A stretch of 64,000 bases of DNA. Source: Siderastrea radians (lineage: Eukaryota; Cnidaria; Anthozoa; Scleractinia; Rhizangiidae). Both the position numbers and the translations under genes were made by a program. The notes under the pieces were generated by a model, which did not search any database, had not been told where the DNA came from, and worked only from the letters and a program-made list of their open reading frames with translations. The DNA lies in the NCBI GenBank assembly GCA_964017195.1, contig OZ024887.1:61426811-61490810 (forward strand), given 5' to 3'. Shown one piece after another: positions 45,110 through 55,003 of this stretch (its first letter is position 1; each line of letters starts with the position of its first letter).

Positions 45110-46553
45110 TCTAAAATAGGGAACGGGAAATGGAGTAACGGGGAACGGGGAATGGGGAACGGGGAATCTCTAAAATAGGGAATCTCTAAAACGGGGAATC
45201 TCTAAAATAGGGAATCTCTAAAACGGGGAATCTCTAAAATAGGGAATCTCTAAAATAGGGAATCTCTCAAACGGGGAATCTCTAAAATAGGGAATCTCTA
45301 AAATAGGGAATCTCTAAAATGGGGAATCTCTAAAATAGGGAATCTCTAAAATAGGGAATCTCTAAAATAGGGAATCTCTAAAATAGGGAATCTCTAAAAC
45401 GGGGAACTCTAAAACAGGGAATCTCTAAAATAGGGAATCTCTAAAATAGGGAATCTCTAAAAGAGGGAATCTCTAAAACGGGGAATCTCTAAAATAGGGA
45501 ATCTCTAAAATAGGGAATCTCTAAAACGGGGAATCTCTAAAACGGGGAATCTCTAAAATAGGGAATCTCTAAAATAGGGAATCTCTAAAATGGGGAATCT
45601 CTAAAATAGGGAATCTCTAAAACAGGGAATCTCTAAAACGGGGAATCTCTAAAATAGGGAATCTCTAAAACGGGGAATCTCTAAAATAGGGAATCTCTAA
45701 AATAGGGAATCTCTAAAACGGGGAATCTCTAAAACGGGGAATCTCTAAAATAGGGAATCTCTAAAACGGGGAATCTCTAAAATAGGGAATCTCTAAAATA
45801 GGGAATCTCTAAAATAGGGAATCTCTAAAACGAGGAATCTCTAAAACGGGGAATCTCTAAAACGGGGAATCTCTAAAATAGGGAATCTCTAAAATGGGGA
45901 ATCTCTAAACTAGGGAATCTCTAACATAGGGAATCTCTAAAACGGGGAATCTCTAAAACGGGGAATCTCTAAAACGGGGAATCTCTAAAATAGGGAATCT
46001 CTAAAATGGGGAATCTCTAAACTAGGGAATCTCTAAAAATAGGGAATCTCTAAAACGGGGAATCTCTAAAACGGGGAATCTCTAAAATAGGGAATCTCTA
46101 AAACGGGGAATCTCTAAAATAGGGAATCTCTAAAATAGGGAATCTCTAAAATAGGGAATCTCTAAAACGGGGAATCTCTAAAACGGGGAATCTCTAAAAT
46201 AGGGAATCTCTAAAATAGGGAATCTCTAAAATGGGGAATCTCTAAAATAGGGAATCTCTAAAACAGGGAATCTCTAAAATAGGGAATCTCTAAAACGGGG
46301 AATCTCTAAAACGGGGAATCTCTAAAATAGGGAATCTCTAAAATAGGGAATCTCTAAAACGGGGAATCTCTAAAACGGGGAATCTCTAAAATAGGGAATC
46401 TCTAAGACGGGGAATCTCTAAAATAGGGAATCTCTAAAATAGGGAATCTCTAAAATAGGGAATCTCTAAAATGGGGAATCTCTAAAACAGGGAATATCTA
46501 AAACAGGGAATCTCTAAAATAGGGAATCTCTATAATAGGGAGTCTCTAACATA
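45110..46553 (+). repeat. 16-bp minisatellite, left arm
   Basis: About 85 units of AAAATAGGGAATCTCT and AAAACGGGGAATCTCT. The two bases after AAAA are mostly TA or CG, with only a few TG and CA. The outer 50 bp carry GGGAAC/GGGAAT variants without the TCTCTAAAA part. Several units are a base longer or shorter (for example near 45405 and 46035). Confidence 0.9.
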
Positions 46554-49500
46554 TAGGATCCTACTTTCGTCGGTATGCATTTTTTTCTCAGCCTGAATAA
46601 TAGGCCTTACAATTGATCCAAATATGGTGCGGATTACAGTGTCTGCGCGAGAAAGAGGGAATCGGATGTCAAAAAACTGTAATCAAATTTCAGTTCAGAA
46701 ATGGTTTAGAATCCTTGAAGTTGAAGGGGTGTAGCTGATCAGAAAATGTAAGCAGAAACATTTTTCCATTTTCTGTCAATTTTTCCGAGCACACTGGAAA
46801 CGTTACTGGAAATCGCGACTGCTGGTTTTCTCTGCTACACCTTTCAGACTGGATCGGGTGAAATATTCCGAAGAGGCGAAGAAATGAGTAAGTAATTATC
46901 CCTGGTTACGTTGCTTTGAAATTTAAGCGTCATTGTGACGGATAAAACTTTAGACAATACCAAACAATAACATGTCCTTACCGAAAAGGAAACGTGTGAA
47001 TTGCCAAATTAAAAACTGGCTACAAAACCTTGCAAGTTTAAAAGTACCATGACCGTGCACATTCCTTTGTTTAAAGTTCATATGCTGTGGCTGAATATCT
47101 TAACAGTAACAATTTGATTGGTTAGTTGCTCATGCAAAATTCAAAACCTAACAAAAGTAATAAAACAAAGGACTTCACTGAGCTTCATAAACCAGATTCT
47201 TTTATTACCTATGGTTGAATTAAAACCCTTTTTAATTGTAATTTCAACAAAACTCTTCTCTTTTACGAATTTGCACTCTTATCTTACATAGAATAAACTG
47301 TATTCTCTGAAACTCTCGTGAAAAAAAACTGCATTTCTGATACGTTTGGCAGCAAACAGTGTTCGTTAACAGTTGTAATTATTAGGATACGTTTTTAACA
47401 GTGTTATCAACAACAACAACAACAATCCCGTGCGACTTGGTACTGCTTGTTAGGGCCCTCTAACTGACACAAGTTAAACAAGGCATTTAAGGGCCAAAAC
47501 AAAAAAATTCCTGTTTTAGGTCAATAACAAGACACTCAAACTTGTTCGAACTGGGCTTCCAGAGAAAAAAATAAACATCATCGAAGGCACTGGAAAAGAT
47601 TAATCGGAGCCGGATTCGATGTTTGCCAAATCAGCAAAGCTCGCCCTGTAGACTGCATTCTTATTTTCCAATAACCTTTCAAGCGGTAACTTTCTGTTTC
47701 GATTTCTTCTTTCCCCTTTTGATCTCGACAAGATACCCATCAAACCCGCGACATACAGCCGTCCTTAATTTCGCCATTTTGGCAAGCCAATATTTACGAG
47801 GCTTTGATTTCGCGATTTCAAGAAGACAAACTGGTGAAAGAGTATTCCATTTCGTGAAACAAGTGTCCATAAAATGTTACTTTTCTAAACCTCTGCAGAG
47901 GTAATGAACAGTCCGTCATTCACTAGTTTGCAGATCAAGACGGTAGTGGGTATGTAGGTAAGAACTTGCTAATAGAGCGATTTTCATTTGACCTTGAAAA
48001 AGTGTTTCCGTAAGCGTTCGTTATTTGTTTCATCAGCCACTAGTTAAAAATGTGAAAACAAGACCTCGTTCCTTTACCGCTGAAGAGAACCCTAATATGG
48101 GTAAAGCATTGTTCCATTGTGCAATCGTATTGCTGAATACAGAGGTACATGGAAGCTCTTTACTAGGTGGAAAATGCTTGATGTTCGCTAAACCAACCAA
48201 AAGCCGTGTGCGTTTGTGTCTGTTCCCTAAACCAATTAAATTAAATTGCCATTGTTTGATTCCTCTGTTGTTTGTTTGCACGTAGTTACTTCCATGTCAA
48301 ACGAAAATCGTTCTTATATTTATTGATTCATATGTTTGATTATGTAAATTTCTCACGAGTGTATTACATTCTGCGTGTGTAAATTTTGAGAGGATTTTTT
48401 GTGCTGGCCTTTAATTTCTCAATTTTTTTTTCAATTCGCTAAAATTAAGACGCGCGAAAATAAGTAAAAATAAGGTACATCTGGAACAAGTCTAGACAAT
48501 AACAGTCACCGCTCAAAACGCAACATGTTTTTGGCTCAAGATGTCAAAAGTCACGCCATCACAATCGAGACGTAAAAGGTCACGACATCACAGTCACATG
48601 TCGTTGGCTCGAGGCGCAAAGCCAGCGTAAATGGCTCCTTTATTAGTTATTGGTAAAATGAGGCTGTTGTACATTTTTTCTTTTGCTTACAGTAAAATAA
48701 TATAACATAGGTATTGTTACCGTTCATACGAGAATTCGAAAACGTGCTTAACAGTTTACAGTTTATAGGTATACCCTGCTAGCAGAGTGTTTCTTTCTGG
48801 AAAGTTTTCTTAGCATGTCTGATGATGTTTGCGTCTCTCGTATTTCGCTTAGTTGCTTTGTTTATCGTGAATACAAAACGAAAAGTCTCTGTTAGCAGGG
48901 TATCACGGGTTGTGATGTTTGCTTACCTTTCCACGGTGGAACACGGCTTGGTCGACTCGGCAATTCGCAATCGAAGCAGCGCTTTTCTGTTACAGTGCTG
49001 CGCGCCATTCCGATGCCACTTGTACAAAGTTATCATGACGTTTTCTTTGATTGGCCATGAAAAAATTATCCAAAGAATTCCCATTACAAACGTGAACTGC
49101 CATTGGTGGGTTTGGATCCTATTTAGTTTCGGTTTCCTCACGGGTTCGTCAGTTTGCATCAAATATCTTACGCACTGTTCAGAATGAGAAGTCGAGGTGT
49201 TCTGACTCTCTTCTACGTGTAGCAAACATAAACTCTTTATTTGAAAGGTAAACAGGAAAGTGGGGATGGAATCTGGCCAACAACATTCCTGTGTGCGTTT
49301 CCGCGACTTAGCTGTGCAGTATCTTCTTATTGTAATACAAATGCTAACCAGTTCAATCAAAATAGAGGTGACAGTAATGAGAAACTGGAGCGTGGAATAA
49401 GACTTAAAGAACCGTTGCAAGTAGTATCGGCAGTCAACACACAAAAATAAATTGTATCACAATCAGCAGGATGTGATTTATTTCAGTTCACTCAATTTTA

Positions 49501-49672
49501 CTACATCGAAAAAGATACCTCTCTTCAATCTGCAATTACGGTGCCTTATTAAAGGGATGTGTGACGAGTTGGTCACGCAACGCGTTTATAGGGTCCCTTG
49601 GGTTATCTATCCTTTCCAAATTATGGTGGAGAGAAAAACAGACATGAAATTTAAGTTCGGGCTTCTGGATTT
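46554..49672. other. Core of the foldback element
   Basis: 3.1 kb with no transposase motif. It includes a fragment of the CATAGTTA repeat family (about 47012-47218) and overlapping frames on both strands. The longest, 49444-48923 on the minus strand (173 codons, with a hydrophobic run near residues 20-40), has no recognisable domain and no convincing coding features. Confidence 0.5.
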
Positions 49673-51246
49673 AGAGATTCCCTATTTTAGAGATTCCCCG
49701 TTTTAGAGATTCCCCATTTTAGAGATTCCCTATTTTAGAGATTCCCCGTTTTAGATATTCCCTATTTTAGAGATTCCCCGTTTTAGAGATTCCCTATTTT
49801 AGAGATCCCCTATTTTAGAGATTCCCCGTTTTAGAGATTCCCTATTTTAGAGATTCCCCGTTTTAGAGATTCCCTATTTTAGAGATTCCCTATTTTAGAG
49901 ATTCCCCGTTTTAGAGATTCCCCGTTTTAGAGATTCCCTATTTTAGAGATCCCCTATTTTAGAGATTCCCCGTTTTAGAGATTCCCTATTTTAGAGATTC
50001 CCCGTTTTAGAGATTCCCTATTTTAGAGATTCCCTATTTTAGAGATTCCCCGTTTTAGAGATTCCCTCTTTTAGAGATTCCCTATTTTAGAGATTCCCTA
50101 TTTTAGAGATTCCCCGTTTTAGAGATTCCCCGTTTTAGAGATTCCCTATTTTAGAGATCCCCTATTTTAGAGATTCCCCGTTTTAGAGATTCCCTATTTT
50201 AGAGATTCCCCGTTTTAGAGATTCCCTATTTTAGAGATTCCCTATTTTAGAGATTCCCCGTTTTAGAGATTCCCTATTTTAGAGATTCCCTATTTTAGAG
50301 ATTCCCCGTTTTAGAGATTCCCCGTTTTAGAGATTCCCTATTTTAGAGATTCCCTACTTTAGAGATTCCCCGTTTTAGAGATTCCCTATTTTAGAGATTC
50401 CCTGCTTTAGATATTCCCTATTTTAGAGATTCCCCGTTTTAGAGATTCCTTATTTTAGAGATTCCCTATTTTAGAGATTCCCCGTTTTAGAGATTCCCTA
50501 TTTTAGAGATTCCCCGTTTTAGAGATTCCCTATTTTAGAGATTCCTTGCTTTAGATATTCCCTATTTTAGAGATTCCCCGTTTTAGAGATTCCCTATTTT
50601 AGAGATTCCCCGTTTTAGAGATTCCCCGTTTTAGAGATTCCCTATTTTAGAGATTCCCTATTTTAGAGATTCCCCGTTTTAGAGATTCCATATTTTAGAG
50701 ATTCCCCGTTTTAGAGATTCCCTATTTTAGAGATTCCCTGCTTTAGATATTCCCTATTTTAGAGATTCCCCGTTTTAGAGATTCCCTATTTTAGAGATTC
50801 CCTATTTTAGAGATTCCCCGGTTTAGAGATTCCCTATTTTAGAGATTCCCCGTTTTAGAGATTCCCTATTTTAGAGATTCCTTGCTTTAGATATTCCCTA
50901 TTTTAGAGATTCCCCGTTTTAGATATTCCCTATTTTAGAGATTCCCCGTTTTAGAGATTCCCTATTTTAGAGATTCCCTATTTTAGAGATTCCCCGTTTT
51001 AGAGATTCCCTATTTTAGAGATTCCCCGTTTTAGAGATTCCCCATTTTAGAGATTCCCTATTTTAGAGATTCCCCGGTTTAGATATTCCCTATTTTAGAG
51101 ATTCCCCGTTTTAGAGATTCCCTATTTTAGAGATTCCCTATTTTAGAGATTCCCCGTTTTAGAGATTCCCTATTTCAGAGATTCCCCGTTTTAGAGATTC
51201 CCTATTTTAGAGATTCCCTGTTTTAGATATTCCCTATTTTAGAGAT
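49673..51246 (-). repeat. 16-bp minisatellite, right arm
   Basis: The same 16-bp unit as the left arm, inverted (AGAGATTCCCTATTTT and AGAGATTCCCCGTTTT), about 98 units. A variant block containing CTTTAGATATTCCC recurs at about 50402, 50545, 50742 and 50882, which suggests a higher-order period of roughly 9-12 units. Confidence 0.9.
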
Positions 51247-51380
51247 TCCCCGTTCCCCATTCCCCGTTCCCCGTTCCCCGTTCCCCGTTCCCCGTTCCCC
51301 GTTCCCCGTTCCCCGTTCCCCGTTTCCCGTTCCCCGTTCCCCGTTCCCCGTTCCCCGTTCCCCGTTCCTTGTTTCCCCGT
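51247..51380. repeat. (CGTTCCC)-type short tandem repeat at the right end
   Basis: About 18 short units of CGTTCCC with a few variants, between the 16-bp array and the terminal GGCTATC inverse. The left arm has the shorter counterpart (GGGAACG units, 45124-45166). Confidence 0.85.
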
Positions 51381-51400
51381 TCCCTATTTTAGAGATAGCC

Positions 51401-51410
51401 AGTGAGAAAT
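51401..51410. repeat. Right target-site duplication
   Basis: AGTGAGAAAT, identical to 45093-45102. Confidence 0.8.
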
Positions 51411-51749
51411 GTGTATTTGCATGGAAAAGTTTTTAAGTGGGTTTTTTGTTTTAGCAATTGTACATGTAGTTTTACAGCTACTCTTCTTGAACTCTACAAG
51501 CTAGCTTTCGAAAGAATGCTACAAGAAGAGCTGTCGGTGAAAGTCGTACTGAAGTCTTCTCTTTGACGAAAAATTAGTCGACTCACAGTTTCCTCAGCGG
51601 TCCGCATGTTTTCCCTTGCTGTTTTTCACCTCTTGAGGAATAACTGCACAACTAAAATTTACTGTATTTTACGGGCCATTAGCGTGAAAGAGAGACGTGG
51701 AGCTCCGCTTTTAGGCTATATATTAGGACTTAACTGTCCAATTGTTATA

Positions 51750-51908
51750 TTGCGGAATCCCGATGTTACTAACCTCCTAGGGAAAAGGAAATTGGTTCGA
51801 AAAATCAGTTGTTCGAAAAATCGAAGGTGCCGTAGACTGAAATCAAGTCCAAGGGAAATGAGGTTTGGTTCGAAAAATCGAGGGTTCGAGAAATCGGGAT
51901 TCCACCGT
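51750..51908. mobile_element. pogo/Tigger-like MITE 2
   Basis: TTGCGGAATCCCGATGTTAC at the left faces CGGGATTCCACCGT at the right, with repeated TTCGAAAAATCG and TTCGAGAAATCG subterminal words. About 160 bp, non-coding. The end style (GGAATCCCG) matches pogo-like MITEs. Confidence 0.6.
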
Positions 51909-52160
51909 CGGACTAAATACTGTCCAATTTGGAACAATAATTGGATGAAAAAATTCTGAGGATTGCAAATTGGCAGTTGGACAAGTCCTATTCGGTTGGT
52001 CTGGTACCAAGAATTTATAACTTTTGAGCAAGTGCATAAATGAGCTGAAGTACTATAGGGTACATGTGAGTAGCCTCTCCCCCCCATAAAACTTAGCTTC
52101 TTTTATTTGTTGTCTCAAAGAATGCATCTCCATTTTCGCAAAGGACAGAAAATTGATACC

Positions 52161-52737
52161 TACAATAAGACCCCGGTAACTCGAACTCGCATAACTCGAA
52201 CTCCCCCGCTAACTCAAACTAAGTCCCATTTCCCTTAGATTTCACCCCACTTTTCGGTCATTTTTACTCGGTTAACTCGGACTCGGATAACTCAAATTCC
52301 CCGCTAAGTCGAACTGAATTTCGATTCGTTTCTCTTGTCGAAAATTTACCCCGATAACTCGAATTCTGGTTCTTGCAAGTCACCACGGATGCCCATTGAA
52401 ATATCCTATTAGCTCTTCTTATCATGTAATCGGATTTAAACACTAAAACTAACACTATGTACAGCAATTTGATTTTAATTAGTGCAACGAAACAGATCAC
52501 GTCTTTGACAGTCATTTCCCGATCATATGATCTTACGTGTAACTGAGTTACATTCATAGTCCTGAATTATCATAAGAATGTATAATCGTGTTACAGTTTC
52601 TGACGACATAAGTTTAATTTGCTCTGCACTATATACTGAGGTGCTGAAAAATAAGTTAACTACCAGTTATTAACATGGCAAAACTCGAACTGTTTTTCGT
52701 TTCCCTTCAGAGTTCGAGTTACCGGGGTTCCACTGTA
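52161..52737. mobile_element. pogo/Tigger-like MITE 3
   Basis: TA-CAATAAGACCCCGGTAACTC at the left and GAGTTACCGGGGTTCCACTG-TA at the right give inverted ends of about 26 bp flanked by TA. Subterminal direct words AACTCGAACTC repeat several times near 52175-52300. The frame at 52264-52557 inside it has no transposase motif. Confidence 0.8.
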
Positions 52738-53996
52738 TTTCAATTTCTTGAGAACTGAATCCACCCACCAAAGCTTCACCAGGTTTTGCGGGAAAGCTAG
52801 TTTTGCTTCAATTGCTCTTTATAATCTAGTGAACGCGCTTTTCGAAAAATCTAAAAAAGGAGTGTTCGTTAAAATTTAGTGTCCCCCTTAGAAGGAGGGA
52901 CAAAAGACGCAAAAACATTTCAATATTTTTTTCAAAGTTACTTCGCGTGCAGTTTTGCAAAACCTGCAGTCACCTGTTTTTGTTTGAACTCAAACAGGTA
53001 CCATGCCACTTTACTCTCTCGTAGAAGGTCAATTTAACATATTCTCAACATTTCTAATCGTGATTGCTATCATCCTTACCATCAATCTTATGTTTCATGG
53101 TAAATGTTTCTTTTTCAAGCACAGGATTTATTTGTTAAAATTATTTAGTTTTCCGATACGACAACATTTTTTTGCCTTATCAAATGTTGCATTTGTTAGC
53201 CTTAGTTGAGTACCTGACCAGGGCGTGCTCGCGGAGACGCGCTGGATCGGTTTGTGAAGAACACAACAGAGACAACAAATTCATCAAGTGACCCCAATAG
53301 GAATAATATATCGACGGAATTTACACTCGTTAATCCAGTATTTTTTCAGGTTTATGTCTCAGCTGTGTGGGCTGCTATACCTCTGTATGCTGCGGGAAAA
53401 GACAAGTAATCGATATTTTCTTTACATATATACCTCATAGAGGTATACCATGCCATATAGCTACATGAACCTGAAAATTATGGACCAAAATGTGGGATTA
53501 AGAAAGTAAAGCTCAGTCGATGTATTTTCTTTGTGGAGGCATTTCATTTATTTTCTTCGTGTGTTTTCTTTGTGGAGGCACTTGTTGTTTGTCTCACGGC
53601 AGCTAAATTTCACCGATGCAGAGTTTGGCGCAAGCTATGAAGCCCTTCCATGTATGGAGAACCAAGCCTAACAATCATGCGTTGTTGATTGATGTGTACC
53701 CTAGTGTCATTTATTCTCATGTTGAAAATTTGTATACATAAACGATGGTAACATTTCCTTGAATGAATTTTTTCGCGAGAATTTTTCGGCTAGGTACAAA
53801 AACTGCGAGTAACGCTCAGGGCTTACGGTTCGAACAATGATAATTATAATACGAACAACAACCAGATGAAGAAATTAAACGTTTATCGAGTATGGGAGGC
53901 ACAATGTGACCTTACATTTTGTGTTACAACAATTTCTTTCAATTTTCATTTCTTTTTATTCGCCGGTTTCATTTGTACGAGCTTCAACAAAGCGTG
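52738..53996. other. Intergenic, no gene seen
   Basis: AT-rich, with short frames only. A perfect repeat of TTTTCTTTGTGGAGGCA around 53525-53580 is the only local structure noticed. Confidence 0.4.
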
Positions 53997-54884
53997 ACTA
54001 ACTGCAATTAGAACATGGTCACACCCACTCAGCCAATCAGTGTCCAGCATTTCGATGCTCTATATTCCATAATTAAACTGTCTTGAATTATGTAAAGTGG
54101 CGGGGGCTTTGAAGCACAGGGAAATTGCGGGGTAAAATTACAGTGAATTTCTGCACTCATTAGTGGTTCTATATAGACCATACTAATGAAGCATTGTTTT
54201 CCTTTGTTTGGAAGCCTCATTAGTATGCTCTATATAGAGCATACTAATGACTAAGTAGAAACTACTAATGAATGCACAAATTCTCTGTGAATATTTATAA
54301 CTAAATCGATAAAATCAACAGCTACAACGGCTAGAAACACTCATTATTTTTTTGCGTTTTAACAAAAAAATGCAATCGTACGGTATGATAGCATAGCAAA
54401 AAGCAAATCGAAAGACAAACGATTACTTTACATGAAATACGACCTGTTCAGACCTTAATTGAAACAGAAGGACAGACTTGTTTCTCCGCGTTTGCCAGAC
54501 TACGAGTGTTGTACTTGAACTTGACTTAATTTGGCCTCTTGGAGTTTCCTGCGGGTTCCCCACTTGCTGGTGTCGGTGGTTGTAGCGCCCTCGAAGACTG
54601 CTTTCACCAGTGTAAATCTAGAAAATCTTTAGTGGCGATCACTGCCTCGAGTTCCAAATTTCCGTGTATTGGCTCATGGCTGTTTACGCACCAACTGCGA
54701 TAAACCACGCGGTGAAGCACTCTAAAACATTGCACCTCAAAGGCATGCGTAAAATAACGAAAATATCGTAAACAAAATAGCAACGTGATTTCAAGGTAAG
54801 AACTAAAAAATTAAAATGCAAAAATACAATCTGCACGCAAAAACGAAATTCTTCGTGGGTGTGACCATGTTCTAAGACGGTTAG
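53997..54884. mobile_element. Putative 0.9-kb TIR element
   Basis: CTAACTGCAATTAGAACATG and GGTCACACCCAC at 53997-54030 are mirrored by GTGGGTGTGACCATGTTCTAA and ending GGTTAG at 54855-54884. A perfect-looking palindrome ATTAGTATGCTCTATATAGAG with its inverse lies at 54217-54249. No coding capacity. No target duplication identified. Confidence 0.5.
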
Positions 54885-54998
54885 ACAATGAACGCGCGTG
54901 TCCTATGGGATATAGCGTCCCTCGCAAGATAGAATGCCACTCGGCCATCTTTGCTCGGGAGACTATATCCCATAGAACACTCGCGTTCATTGTCTAAC
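54880..54998. mobile_element. 119-bp palindromic MITE
   Basis: GTTAGACAATGAACGCG with CTATGGGATATAG is mirrored by CTATATCCCATAG and CGCGTTCATTGTCTAAC, leaving a loop of only about 40 bp. It abuts or overlaps the right end of the preceding element by five bases (GTTAG), which may be its target or a shared end. Confidence 0.7.
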
Positions 54999-55003
54999 CC
55001 TTA

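Larger units (their letters stand above)
45103..51400. mobile_element. 6.3-kb foldback transposon with minisatellite TIRs
   Basis: Both outer ends read GGCTATCTCTAAAATAGGGA inward. Next inside come short GGGGAAC-type repeats and then long arrays of a 16-bp unit, in opposite orientation on the two sides. The element is bounded by identical AGTGAGAAAT at 45093-45102 and 51401-51410, a 10-bp target duplication. If the ends are read as TGGCTATC...GATAGCCA the duplication is GTGAGAAA (8 bp). Long tandem-repeat TIRs with 8-10 bp duplications are the known form of Foldback and Rehavkus elements of the MuDR group. No transposase is visible in the 3.1-kb centre, so this copy looks non-autonomous. Confidence 0.85.

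Noticed and set aside
45110..46553. CRISPR-like regular array
   Set aside because: The whole 16-bp unit repeats without unique spacers, the setting is eukaryotic, and the array is one arm of an inverted-repeat transposon.
48923..49444. 173-codon frame in the foldback core as a membrane protein gene
   Set aside because: Hydrophobic stretches exist, but there is no family pattern, an overlapping frame runs on the other strand, and nothing separates it from chance.
51606..51959. 117-codon plus-strand frame
   Set aside because: Most of it lies across the pogo-like MITE at 51750-51908 and its repeated TTCGAAAAATCG words.
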